From contig NZ_QBTZ01000001.1 in NCBI RefSeq assembly GCF_003058055.1, forward strand, positions 2,932,001-2,996,000: a stretch of DNA of 64,000 nt, given 5' to 3'. Every line of letters begins with the position of its first letter. Position 1 is the first letter of the stretch. The position numbers were made by a program, and so were the translations under genes. This stretch comes from Acidovorax sp. 107. Lineage in GTDB: Bacteria; Pseudomonadota; Gammaproteobacteria; Burkholderiales; Burkholderiaceae_C. Below the pieces are notes generated by a model, which saw nothing but the letters and a program-made list of their open reading frames with translations, was not told the DNA's origin and made no database searches. Positions 30,626 through 38,674 of the stretch are shown piece by piece.

Positions 30626-32584
30626 TCAGGCCACCGGCATCTTCAGCTTGCGGTACAGCGTCTGGCGGCTGATGCCCAGCTGGCGCGCGGCCTGCGACAT
30701 GTTGCCGCGCGCAGCCTGCAGCGCCTGATCGATGGCAGCTTGGGACAGCTGCTGCAGGCTCAGGCTGGCTGGCAGGCCGTCCACACCAGCGCCCACTGCG
30801 GCATCGCTGCGCGGGCTGGCGGGCACCGCCGTCAGCGCCTGCACCAAGTCGTCCGGCATGTGCTCCCAGCCCAGGGTGTCTTCGCCCTCGGCCAGCATGG
30901 CGCAGGCGGTGCGCAGCACATTGGCCAGCTGGCGCAGGTTGCCGGGCCAGGGGTAGGCGGCCAGACGGGCCAGCAGGTCGGGCGCCACCTGCACTTCAAA
31001 ACCCAGGCCCTGCTCGGTGGCCAGGTCGGCCAGCAGGCGCTGCAGCAGCGCCACAAAGTCGCTGCGCTCGCGCAGTGCGGGCAGCTGCACCGTGAGGCCG
31101 TTGATGCGGTAGTACAGATCTTGCCGAAAGCGCCCTTGTTCCGCCGCCTGCATGAGCTGGTTGTGCGTGGCGCAGACCAGTGCAAAGTCCACCGGCACGG
31201 CCTTGCTGGCGCCCACGGGCGTCACGCTGCGCTCTTGCAGCACACGCAGCAGGCGGGTCTGCAGGGCCAGCGGCATATCGCCGATTTCGTCGAGGAACAG
31301 CGTGCCGCCATGGGCCTCGCGCAGGCGGCCCAGGTGGCCTTCCTTGCGCGCGCCGGTGAAGGCTCCCGCCACGTGGCCGAAGAGTTCGGATTCGATGAGG
31401 TGCTCAGGGATCGCCGCGCAGTTGATGGCCACAAACGGCGCGTCGCGGCGCGGGCCGCTGGCGTGCAGCGCCCGCGCAAACACCTCCTTGCCCACGCCCG
31501 ACTCGCCCTGCACCAGCACCGCAATCGGCTTGCCCACCACGCGGCGGGCCTTGTCGGCGGCGGCGCGCCAGCGGGCGTCGCCGGTGTCCAGCAACGCCAG
31601 CGCATCTTGCTGGGGCACTGCGGCCGCCGCAGCGGCGGGCCGTGTGGGGGTGGCAACCCAGGCTGCGTCCATCTGCACCTGGGCAAACAGCAAGGCGCCT
31701 TGCAGTGTGCGCAACGCCTGCGGCTGCTGGGGGCGGCGCTTGTGGTGCGAGAGCAGGTCATCGAGCCGCACGTCCAGCACCCGCTCCAGCAAGGTGGCGC
31801 CCACGTCGCCCGCATGCAGGCCCAGCTGCGCCAGGGCCACGCGGTTGGCGCCCACGATCCAGCCATCGGCCGACACGGCCACGATGCCCTCGGCCACGCT
31901 GCCAATGCCCTCGGGCGCGCTGTGCAGGTGCAGGCGGATGTTGCGTTTGCAGGTGGCGGCCAGCAGGCGGTTTTCAATCATGCGGGCGGCCGTGCTGACC
32001 AGGCCCAGCGTGTGGGCGTGGCCGTGGCGGTAGTCGCCCGAGATGTCGAGGATGCCCAGTAGCTCGCCCGTGGCCGACAGGATGGGCGAGGCCGCGCAGG
32101 TGAGAAAGTTGTTGCGCTCCAGAAAATGCTCGCCGCCGTGCACCTCCACTGCACAGGCCTCGGCCAGGGCAGTGCCGATGGCATTGGTGCCCCGGTGCGC
32201 CTCGTGCCAGGAGGCGCCGCTGGTCAGCGCCACGCGCTCGGCCTTGTCCACAAAGTGCGGGTCGCCCAGCGTGTGCATCAGCATGCCGCGCCGGTCGGCC
32301 AGCACCACCACGCTCTGGCTGTGGCGCACCTGCTCGAACAGGTATTCCATCACCGGCCGCGAATGCGCCAACAGCTCGGGGTTGCTGGCCAGCACCTGGC
32401 GCAGCGTGCCGCTGCTGGGGTGGTCGATGGCCTGCGGCCGCCCGGTGGGCAGCAGGCCGGCCGCCATGCTGCGCGACCAGGAGCGCGCCAGGCGCTCGTC
32501 CACCAGGCCGCTGGGGCACTGGCCAGAGTCCAGCAGATGCTGGCGGGCCTGTCGCAGGGCGACGGGGGAGGTGTTGGGGCGCAC
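30626..32584 (-). CDS. Sigma-54-dependent Fis-family activator (AcoR-like)
   Basis: A 652-residue bacterial enhancer-binding protein. The N-terminal part (residues about 60-210) is a GAF-type sensor as in AcoR. The AAA+ domain has Walker A GESGVGKE (360-367), the sigma-54-contacting GAFTGA loop (407-412) and Walker B LFLDEIGD. The C-terminus is a Fis helix-turn-helix ([26 protein letters not shown]). The frame stays open to 32746, but a GTG at 32584 has GGAG seven bases upstream, and the longer version would run through the activator sites at 32690-32725. It is divergent from the aldehyde dehydrogenase gene, its probable target. The inducer is likely an alcohol, aldehyde or acetoin. Confidence 0.88.
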   Translation of the reverse strand: MRPNTSPVALRQARQHLLDSGQCPSGLVDERLARSWSRSMAAGLLPTGRPQAIDHPSSGTLRQVLASNPELLAHSRPVMEYLFEQVRHSQSVVVLADRRGMLMHTLGDPHFVDKAERVALTSGASWHEAHRGTNAIGTALAEACAVEVHGGEHFLERNNFLTCAASPILSATGELLGILDISGDYRHGHAHTLGLVSTAARMIENRLLAATCKRNIRLHLHSAPEGIGSVAEGIVAVSADGWIVGANRVALAQLGLHAGDVGATLLERVLDVRLDDLLSHHKRRPQQPQALRTLQGALLFAQVQMDAAWVATPTRPAAAAAAVPQQDALALLDTGDARWRAAADKARRVVGKPIAVLVQGESGVGKEVFARALHASGPRRDAPFVAINCAAIPEHLIESELFGHVAGAFTGARKEGHLGRLREAHGGTLFLDEIGDMPLALQTRLLRVLQERSVTPVGASKAVPVDFALVCATHNQLMQAAEQGRFRQDLYYRINGLTVQLPALRERSDFVALLQRLLADLATEQGLGFEVQVAPDLLARLAAYPWPGNLRQLANVLRTACAMLAEGEDTLGWEHMPDDLVQALTAVPASPRSDAAVGAGVDGLPASLSLQQLSQAAIDQALQAARGNMSQAARQLGISRQTLYRKLKMPVA

Positions 32585-32689
32585 GCTTTGTCTCCGTGCG
32601 GGCTCAGGGCGGCCCGCTTGTGGTGTGTGGGCCAGTATGGCGGGCTCGACGGCGCGGGGCAAGGGTATGGGCGCAAGCGGGGCGCCAAC

Positions 32690-32725
32690 TGTTCCATTTC
32701 GTGACAGGTGTCGCGGCCCGGGACA
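32690..32725. promoter_or_regulatory. Two TGT-N11-ACA upstream activator sites
   Basis: TGTTCCATTTCGTGACA (32690-32706) and TGTCGCGGCCCGGGACA (32709-32725) both fit TGT-N11-ACA and lie 19 bp apart centre to centre, close to two helical turns. AcoR-type activators are known to use TGT/ACA inverted half-sites. They are about 100 bp upstream of the sigma-54 promoter at 32812. Confidence 0.6.
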
Positions 32726-32811
32726 CCCGGGCGCGGGCGGCTGCAACAGGTATCCGCACTGGGCGGCCGAAAAAAGTCAATGAAATCAACACTTCGCGCG
32801 CCTTAGCCCGC

Positions 32812-32827
32812 TGGCATGTGTTTTGAG
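32812..32827 (+). promoter_or_regulatory. Sigma-54 (-24/-12) promoter of the aldehyde dehydrogenase gene
   Basis: TGGCATG-TGTT-TTGAG aligns with the RpoN consensus TGGCACG-N4-TTGCT, keeping the -24 GG; the -12 element is TTGA instead of TTGC. It lies 71 bp before the ATG at 32898 and downstream of two activator sites. Confidence 0.65.
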
Positions 32828-32897
32828 TAAGGGGTTGGCATCGGACAGGCGCTACAGAGCCCACCCGATGCACACAACCATCGCAGGAGACAACACC

Positions 32898-34421
32898 ATG
32901 ACCGTTTACGCAGCCCCCGGCGCCGCTGGCGCCAAGATCACGTACAAGCCCCGTTACGACAACTTCATCGGCGGCAAATTCGTGCCGCCCGTCAAGGGCC
33001 AGTACTTTGACGTCATCACGCCCGTGAGCGGCAAGGTCTACACCCAGGCCGCCCGCTCCACCGCCGAAGACATCGAACTGGCACTGGACGCCGCCCACGC
33101 CGCCGCCGACAGCTGGGGCAAGACCGATGCCGCCACGCGCGCCAACATCCTGCTCAAGATCGCCAACCGCATCGAAGAGAACCTGGAGCGCCTGGCCTAC
33201 GCCGAAACCGTGGACAACGGCAAGGCCATCCGCGAGACGCTGAACGCCGACATCCCGCTCACCGTGGACCACTTCCGCTACTTTGCCGGCTGCGTGCGTG
33301 CGCAAGAAGGCGCCCTCTCCAACATCGACGAGAACACCGTGGCTTATCACATCCAGGAGCCGCTGGGCGTGGTGGGCCAGATCATCCCGTGGAACTTCCC
33401 CATCCTGATGGCCGCGTGGAAGCTGGCCCCGGCGCTGGGCGCAGGCAACTGCGTGGTGCTCAAGCCCGCAGAGTCCACGCCGATTTCCCTCCTCATCCTG
33501 GTGGAGCTGATTGCCGACCTGCTGCCGCCTGGCGTGCTGAACATCGTCAACGGCTTTGGCCGCGAGGCCGGCATGCCGCTGGCGCAGAGCAAGCGCATCG
33601 CCAAGATCGCGTTCACCGGCTCCACCAGCACCGGCCGCGTGATTGCGCAGGCCGCCGCCAACAACCTCATCCCCGCCACGCTGGAGCTGGGCGGCAAGAG
33701 CCCCAACATCTTCTTTGCCGATGTGATGGACAAGGACGACGCCTTCCTGGACAAGGCCGTGGAAGGCCTGGTGCTGTTCGCGTTCAACCAGGGCGAGGTG
33801 TGCACCTGCCCATCGCGCGCACTCATTCAGGAATCGATCTACGACAAGTTCATGGAACGTGTCTTGAAGCGCGTGGCCGCCATCAAGCACCAGAACCCGC
33901 TGGACACCGACAGCATGATGGGCGCGCAGGCCTCCAAAGAGCAGCTGACCAAGATCCTGAGCTACCTGGACCTGGGCAAGCAGGAAGGCGCGGAAGTGCT
34001 GGCTGGCGGCGGTCAGGCCCACCTGGGCGGCGACCTGGAAGGCGGCTACTACGTGCAGCCCACGCTGTTCAAAGGCCACAACAAGATGCGCATCTTCCAG
34101 GAAGAAATCTTCGGCCCCGTGCTGGCCGTGACCACCTTCAAGGACGAGGCCGAAGCCCTGGCGATTGCCAACGACACGCTGTATGGCCTGGGTGCAGGCG
34201 TGTGGAGCCGCAACGGCAACGTAGCCTACCGCATGGGCCGCGCGATCAAGGCTGGGCGTGTGTGGACCAACTGCTACCACGCGTACCCTGCGCACGCAGC
34301 GTTTGGTGGCTACAAGGAGTCGGGCATTGGGCGTGAGACGCACAAGATGATGTTGGACCACTATCAACAGACCAAGAACCTGCTGGTGTCGTACTCGGAA
34401 AACAAGCTGGGCTTCTTCTGA
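32898..34421 (+). CDS. NAD-dependent aldehyde dehydrogenase (acetaldehyde dehydrogenase type)
   Basis: A 507-residue aldehyde dehydrogenase closest to the ExaC/AldB/AcoD group that oxidises acetaldehyde and similar short aldehydes to acids. Catalytic Cys302 is in [12 protein letters not shown] and the general base Glu263 in LELGGKSPN. The cofactor segment GSTSTGRVI and the early [15 protein letters not shown] are intact. CAGGAGA precedes the ATG. Its transcription probably depends on sigma-54 and the divergent AcoR-like activator. A DUF779 gene follows, an association widely seen with this dehydrogenase group. Confidence 0.93.
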   Translation: MTVYAAPGAAGAKITYKPRYDNFIGGKFVPPVKGQYFDVITPVSGKVYTQAARSTAEDIELALDAAHAAADSWGKTDAATRANILLKIANRIEENLERLAYAETVDNGKAIRETLNADIPLTVDHFRYFAGCVRAQEGALSNIDENTVAYHIQEPLGVVGQIIPWNFPILMAAWKLAPALGAGNCVVLKPAESTPISLLILVELIADLLPPGVLNIVNGFGREAGMPLAQSKRIAKIAFTGSTSTGRVIAQAAANNLIPATLELGGKSPNIFFADVMDKDDAFLDKAVEGLVLFAFNQGEVCTCPSRALIQESIYDKFMERVLKRVAAIKHQNPLDTDSMMGAQASKEQLTKILSYLDLGKQEGAEVLAGGGQAHLGGDLEGGYYVQPTLFKGHNKMRIFQEEIFGPVLAVTTFKDEAEALAIANDTLYGLGAGVWSRNGNVAYRMGRAIKAGRVWTNCYHAYPAHAAFGGYKESGIGRETHKMMLDHYQQTKNLLVSYSENKLGFF

Positions 34422-34454
34422 TCTCTGGGAACAGACACGAGATCAAGACAAAGC

Positions 34455-34483
34455 AAGGGGAGCTGGCAACAGCTCCCCTTTTT
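34455..34483 (+). terminator. Rho-independent terminator between aldehyde dehydrogenase and DUF779 genes
   Basis: AAGGGGAGCTG (34455-34465), a GCAA tetraloop and CAGCTCCCCTT (34470-34480) followed by TTT form a strong perfect 11-bp stem. It lies inside the apparent operon, 34 bp after the dehydrogenase stop, so it should lower downstream DUF779 expression. Confidence 0.85.
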
Positions 34484-34512
34484 GCCTTTGCACAACCACA
34501 AGGAGACACCCC

Positions 34513-34887
34513 ATGGTCGACAAAGTCATCGCCACCCCTGCCGCGCTGGAGCTGGTGGCCTTTCTACAAGCCAAGCACGGCCCCGACTTGATGTTCCACC
34601 AGTCGGGCGGCTGCTGCGACAACAGCGCAGCCAACTGCTATCTGCCCGGCGAGATCACGATGGGTGCGGGCGACGTGTACCTGGGCGACATCGGCGGCTG
34701 TCCGTTCTACATCGGACGCGCGCAGTACGAGACCTGGAAACACACGCAGCTCATCATCGATGTGATCGAGGGCACAGGTGGCACCTTCTCGCTGGAGGGG
34801 CCGGAGGGCAAGGCCTTTCACACGCGCTCGCGGGTGTTCACCGACGCCGAGCTGGCCGCGCTGGGCATGGAGCGCCCTCAGGGCTAA
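34513..34887 (+). CDS. DUF779 family protein
   Basis: A 124-residue protein matching DUF779, which is commonly encoded next to AcoD/ExaC-type aldehyde dehydrogenases. Four cysteines stand out: Cys34 and Cys35 (HQSGGCCDNSAANC), Cys42 and Cys63 (DIGGCPFYIG), a pattern that suggests metal or thiol chemistry. Otherwise it is a compact alpha/beta protein (YETWKHTQLIIDVIEGTGGTFS). Function unknown; the context suggests an accessory role in aldehyde oxidation. AAGGAGA precedes the ATG. A terminator separates it from the dehydrogenase gene. Confidence 0.87.
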   Translation: MVDKVIATPAALELVAFLQAKHGPDLMFHQSGGCCDNSAANCYLPGEITMGAGDVYLGDIGGCPFYIGRAQYETWKHTQLIIDVIEGTGGTFSLEGPEGKAFHTRSRVFTDAELAALGMERPQG

Positions 34888-34888
34888 A

Positions 34889-34926
34889 AGCCTGCTGACG
34901 ATCTCGCGGGGGATCGTCAGCAGGCT
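34889..34926. terminator. Long hairpin after the DUF779 gene
   Basis: AGCCTGCTGACGATC (34889-34903) and GATCGTCAGCAGGCT (34912-34926) are perfect 15-base inverted arms with an 8-base loop, starting two bases after the stop codon. There is no T-tract, so it may protect the mRNA 3' end rather than terminate on its own. Confidence 0.65.
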
Positions 34927-34961
34927 CCAGTAGCAAGGTCCATTCAGGAACGGTGGGGTCC

Positions 34962-35017
34962 TTTCAAGCCAAAACGGCCTATAGCGCCTTGGGCATATGC
35001 GCCAGGCGCTATTGAAG
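34962..35017 (+). repeat. Dispersed intergenic repeat, copy D, overlapping the chemoreceptor stop codon
   Basis: Reads TTTCAAGCCAAAACGGCC, then TATAGCGCCTTGGGCATATG, then GCGCCAGGCGCTATTGAA. Stem TAGCGCC/GGCGCTA is exact. The chemoreceptor stop codon (35009-35011, reverse strand) lies inside the right arm of this stem. Confidence 0.65.
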
Positions 35018-36970
35018 TCGTAGCGCTCCGCTGTGGCTGCGCTCATCGCCCAGGCGGAACACTGACACCACGTGCACCAGGTCTTCGGCCTGGTTCTTGA
35101 GGCTGCTGGCGGCAGCGGCCATCTCTTCGACCAAGGCGGCATTCTGCTGGGTGACCTGGTCCATCTGCGTGACGGCCTCGCCCACCTGGGCCACGCCCAG
35201 GGACTGTTCGTGGCTGGCGGCGCTGATCTCACCCACGATGTCGGTCACGCGGCGGATGGCACCCACCACCTCGTTCATGGTGGCACCCGCGCGGTCCACC
35301 AGGGCGCTGCCCTGGGCCACGCGCTCCACGCTGGCGCTGATGAGGGACTTGATCTCGCGCGCAGCTTCGGCACTGCGCCCGGCCAGGCTGCGCACCTCGC
35401 TGGCTACCACGGCAAAGCCCCGACCCTGCTCGCCCGCACGGGCGGCTTCCACCGCAGCGTTCAGCGCGAGGATGTTGGTCTGAAACGCGATGGAGTCGAT
35501 CACACCGATGATGTCGGAGATCTTCTGCGACGAGGCGTTGATGCCATGCATGGTGTCCACCACCTGGGCCACCACCTCGCCCCCCTGGATGGCCACCGTG
35601 CTGGCGCTGGCGGCCAGCTGGCTGGCCTGCTGGGCGCTGTCGGCGTTCTGGCGCACGGTGGCGTTGAGCTGCTCCATCGACGCGGCGGTTTCCTCCAGCG
35701 CGCTGGCCTGGCTCTCGGTGCGGGCCGACAGGTCGGTGTTGCCCTGGGCGATCTGCACGCTGGCGGTGGCCACGCTCTCCGACCCGCTGCGCACGTTGCG
35801 CACCACGTCCGTGAGTTGTGTGCGCATCTGCTGCAGCGCCTGCAGCAACTGGCCTACTTCGTTGGTGCCGTGGGCCAGGGGCGCGCCCGCCAGATCACCC
35901 TGCGCCACCGCACGCGACAGCGCCACGGCCTGCGACAGCGGTCCGGTCATGGAGCGCACGAACACCAGCGCCATCGCACTGGTGGCCGACAGCGTGAGCA
36001 CCAAGGCCAACGCCACCCACAGCAGACTCCGCTGCAATGCAGCCACACGAGCCTGCAGGGCTTGGTCCAGATTGGTCATGGACAGGTTGTTGAGCGCGTT
36101 CAGCGCCTCGATGGTGCGGGTGAAGGCGTCGAAATAGTCCTTGGAGGGCAGTTGCAGCTCGGTGGCGTTGATCACGTCGCGCTCCACCATCTGGAGCGAC
36201 TGCTGGATCTGCCCCTGCACAGCCTGCGCGCTGCTGCCCAGCGCGCGTTGCAGTTCGGCATTGCCTTGCAAGGCACGGTCCAGCCCCCGGAACGTATCGG
36301 CCTGCAGCTCAGCCACGCGCTGCTGCAGCACCAGCAGCTGGCCCTTGCCTTGGGGCGTGAGCTCGTGCTTGCCCAGTGCACTGGCGCCCTGGGCGCGCAG
36401 CATGCCCAGTTTTTCTCCCAGCATGGGGGCCTGAGCGAGCGATGCCTGGATCAGCGCATGGGTCTCGGCTTCAGGATCGATCTGCAGGCCATAGGCATGC
36501 ACCAGGGCCTCGTTGAGCTGCAGCAGCGCCGCGATGAGCTGGGTGTGCTGCGCGGTGCTCTGCGCCGGTTCGATGCTGCGCGCGGCCACGGCCTGCTCCA
36601 GCGAGCGCCAGGTCTGCTGGGCCTGGGCCCAGGCCGCCATCTGCGAATCGGGCACCTTGGCTGCGGCAAAGCGGGCGCTCACGTCGTCCAGCGCCGTGTT
36701 GACCGCATCGCGTGCAGCGGGGCGACGCGCAGCCAGCGACTCGTCGCCGCCGAGCATGCCCACCGACAGGCCCCGGTGCACCTGCATGCGCTGCACCAGC
36801 AGCGTGAGTGCCTGCGCGGGGGCCACGCCCTGCGCCTCCCGGCGCGCGTGGTCGATGGAGTGCAGCGAGTCGCGCACCACCAGGTAGGTGGGCAAGGCGC
36901 TCATCAAGAGCCCGATGGTCCCCAGGATGAGGAATTTTTCGAGCAGGTTCAACCGGTGAAGCAGTGACAT
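35009..36970 (-). CDS. Methyl-accepting chemotaxis protein with NIT sensor domain
   Basis: A 653-residue chemoreceptor. Span 1 is at residues about 10-31 (FLILGTIGLLMSALPTYLVV) and span 2 at about 330-352. The periplasmic part between them fits a NIT domain (ALTLLVQRMQVHRGLSVGML), associated with nitrate and nitrite sensing. HAMP follows, then the signalling domain with the hairpin tip SIAFQTNILALNAAVEAARAGEQGRGFAVVASEVR. No C-terminal NWETF-type CheR tether is present; it ends SHSGALRLQ. A TTGAC-N4-GTCAA box lies upstream, suggesting FNR/Anr-type control. No other chemotaxis genes are nearby. Confidence 0.9.
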   Translation of the reverse strand: MSLLHRLNLLEKFLILGTIGLLMSALPTYLVVRDSLHSIDHARREAQGVAPAQALTLLVQRMQVHRGLSVGMLGGDESLAARRPAARDAVNTALDDVSARFAAAKVPDSQMAAWAQAQQTWRSLEQAVAARSIEPAQSTAQHTQLIAALLQLNEALVHAYGLQIDPEAETHALIQASLAQAPMLGEKLGMLRAQGASALGKHELTPQGKGQLLVLQQRVAELQADTFRGLDRALQGNAELQRALGSSAQAVQGQIQQSLQMVERDVINATELQLPSKDYFDAFTRTIEALNALNNLSMTNLDQALQARVAALQRSLLWVALALVLTLSATSAMALVFVRSMTGPLSQAVALSRAVAQGDLAGAPLAHGTNEVGQLLQALQQMRTQLTDVVRNVRSGSESVATASVQIAQGNTDLSARTESQASALEETAASMEQLNATVRQNADSAQQASQLAASASTVAIQGGEVVAQVVDTMHGINASSQKISDIIGVIDSIAFQTNILALNAAVEAARAGEQGRGFAVVASEVRSLAGRSAEAAREIKSLISASVERVAQGSALVDRAGATMNEVVGAIRRVTDIVGEISAASHEQSLGVAQVGEAVTQMDQVTQQNAALVEEMAAAASSLKNQAEDLVHVVSVFRLGDERSHSGALRLQ

Positions 36971-37088
36971 GGCAGCGTGCGCAGTGGAATAGGCCCCAGG
37001 GGCGGGTGTCGGCACCGCCGACTGGGTGGTGGCCCTCTAGGGCCGAACGGAATGCTTCTCAATGTAGGGATGTGTCTGCAGTAAGGTT

Positions 37089-37102
37089 TTGACTCAGGTC
37101 AA
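37089..37102. promoter_or_regulatory. FNR/Anr-like box upstream of the NIT chemoreceptor
   Basis: TTGAC-TCAG-GTCAA is a perfect palindrome matching the TTGAY-N4-RTCAA pattern used by FNR/Anr-type oxygen regulators. It is 119 bp upstream of the chemoreceptor ATG and 116 bp upstream of the thioesterase start. An anaerobic or nitrate link would fit the NIT domain. Confidence 0.55.
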
Positions 37103-37217
37103 GTCACGCAGAGCTTCGCCCGGTGGCGGGTGCTGGCGCGCGCACCGCTGCGGGGAGACGGCGGCGGCCGGGCGCTGGAGAATAATGACCGCTTCCCCAT
37201 CCTTCGGAGCCTCCGGC

Positions 37218-37658
37218 ATGCACTCGACCACCCTGCGCTTCCTGGCGTCTCAGACCACCCTGCCCCAGGCGGGCCGAGTGCCCGGCGGCACGGTGCTGCG
37301 CTGGGTGGATGAGGCAGGTTTTGCCTGCGCTAGCGCCTGGGCCCGGGGAGACTGCGTGACCGAGTTTGTGGGCGGCGCCCACTTCGTGCGCCCCATCCGA
37401 CCGGGCCACCTGGTCGAGGTGCATGCGCGCCTGGCCTACACCACCGACACCAGCATGTGCCTGGCGGTGGAGGTGCGCAGCGGCACAGTGCACGGCGCAT
37501 CACGGGAGGACGTGGTGCACTGCGTGGCGGTGTACACCGCGGTGGATGCCAGCGACCAGCCGCGCACCGTGGACAAATGGAGCCCCGAGACGCCCGGCGA
37601 CATTGCGCTGGCCCAGCGCGTGAAGGCGCACATCGACGCAGCGCGCGCGGCGCAATGA
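37218..37658 (+). CDS. Acyl-CoA thioesterase (hotdog fold)
   Basis: A 146-residue single hotdog-fold thioesterase of the YciA/acyl-CoA hydrolase type: GGTVLRWVDEAGFACASAWAR includes the hotdog helix, followed by FVGGAHFVRPIRPGHLVEVHARL. It hydrolyses acyl-CoA to free acid and CoA. Two ATGs are usable: 37218, with CGGAG nine bases upstream, and 37185, 11 codons earlier, also behind a GGAG. The later start fits the domain better. It overlaps the EamA gene by four bases, so they are co-translated. Confidence 0.85.
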   Translation: MHSTTLRFLASQTTLPQAGRVPGGTVLRWVDEAGFACASAWARGDCVTEFVGGAHFVRPIRPGHLVEVHARLAYTTDTSMCLAVEVRSGTVHGASREDVVHCVAVYTAVDASDQPRTVDKWSPETPGDIALAQRVKAHIDAARAAQ

Positions 37659-38626
37659 GCGGCGCTGCACAGACCGCATCCGCCACCAGCCCGCTGCGCG
37701 CGCGCGACCTGCTCGCAGCGCTGGTGGTGGTGATCCTCTGGGGCGTGAACTTTGCGGCGATGAAGTGGGGGCTGCGCAGCTTCAGCCCGTTCCAGCTGGG
37801 CGCCGCGCGCTACCTGTGCGCTGCCCTGCCGCTGGTGCTGCTGGTGCGCCCGCCGCGCATGCACTGGCGCTGGGTGCTGCTGCTCGGGCTGTTCCAGGGC
37901 GTGGGGCAGTTCGGCTTTTTGTTCATGGGGCTCAAGGTGGGCATGACGGCCGGGCTGGCCAGCGTGCTGCTGCAAACCCAGGTCTTCTTCACGGCGCTGT
38001 TCGGTTTTGCACTGCTGCGCGAGCGGCCGGGTCTGCCGCTGCGCGTGGGCATGGGGCTCGCCGCGCTGGGGCTGGTTTGTTTTGCGATGAACTACGTGGG
38101 CCCGGGCTCGGGCGTGGGGGTAGCGGCGGCCACCACGCTGGCGGGCCTGCTGCTCACGCTGTGCGGCGCGGCCATGTGGGCGTCGTCCAACATCGTGGCG
38201 CGGCTGGCACAGCAGCACAGCCCGGGGTTTGACCCGTTGGCGTTTGTGATCTGGAGCAGCCTGGTGCCGGTGCTGCCGTTCATGGCACTGTCGGCTGCGT
38301 TCGACCCCGACGCCGCGCGCTGGCTGCAGTGGCAGACGCTGGCCAGCGTGCCGCTGCTGTCGTGGGCGGCGGTGGCCTACCTGGGCTGGGCCGCCACCAT
38401 CGTGGGCTACGCGCTGTGGACCAATCTGCTGCAGCGCTACCCCGCCAACCGCGTGGCGCCCTTCAGCCTAGCCGTGCCAGTGGTGGGCCTCACCGCTGGC
38501 TGGCTGCTGCTGGACGAGGGCGTGGCGCCCTGGCAGTGGGCGGGCATTGCGCTGGTGGTGGCCGCGCTGGCCTGCGTGGTGCTGGGGCCCCGACTACAAG
38601 CCAAAATGGCCGGTAGCGCCGGTTGA
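37655..38626 (+). CDS. EamA/DMT-family transporter
   Basis: A 323-residue inner-membrane carrier with ten hydrophobic segments in two EamA repeats (first from LLAALVVVILWGVNFAAMKWG, second from AGLLLTLCGAAMWASSNIVARL). The second repeat ends PVVGLTAGWLLLDEGVAPWQWAG, the usual EamA close. It is likely an amino-acid or metabolite exporter of the YdcZ/RhtA type. The start overlaps the thioesterase stop (ATGA). The last ten residues (LQAKMAGSAG) are encoded by a copy of the dispersed intergenic repeat, so the C-terminus seems to have been replaced or extended by repeat insertion. Confidence 0.88.
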   Translation: MSGAAQTASATSPLRARDLLAALVVVILWGVNFAAMKWGLRSFSPFQLGAARYLCAALPLVLLVRPPRMHWRWVLLLGLFQGVGQFGFLFMGLKVGMTAGLASVLLQTQVFFTALFGFALLRERPGLPLRVGMGLAALGLVCFAMNYVGPGSGVGVAAATTLAGLLLTLCGAAMWASSNIVARLAQQHSPGFDPLAFVIWSSLVPVLPFMALSAAFDPDAARWLQWQTLASVPLLSWAAVAYLGWAATIVGYALWTNLLQRYPANRVAPFSLAVPVVGLTAGWLLLDEGVAPWQWAGIALVVAALACVVLGPRLQAKMAGSAG

Positions 38627-38657
38627 ATATACCCTAGCAGCTATCAACTAGATAGCA
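38596..38657 (+). repeat. Dispersed intergenic repeat, copy E, running into the EamA gene
   Basis: Reads ACAAGCCAAAATGGCCGG, TAGCGCCGGTTGAATATACC, then CTAGCAGCTATCAACTAG and ATAGCA. It is the clearest copy and overlaps the last 31 bp of the EamA coding sequence, including the stop codon TGA at 38624-38626. Confidence 0.7.
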
Positions 38658-38674
38658 AACAACGACAGCACTGG

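Noticed and set aside
32585..32746. A 54-residue N-terminal extension of the sigma-54 regulator
   Set aside because: The extension is Pro/Arg-rich, would cover both activator sites, and the GTG at 32584 has its own ribosome-binding site.
32604..34367. A 587-codon reverse-strand frame antisense to the aldehyde dehydrogenase
   Set aside because: The dehydrogenase has its full catalytic set on the plus strand, so this is a shadow.
35072..36967. A 631-codon plus-strand frame antisense to the chemoreceptor
   Set aside because: His/Gln/Arg-rich shadow with no motif. The chemoreceptor is unmistakable.
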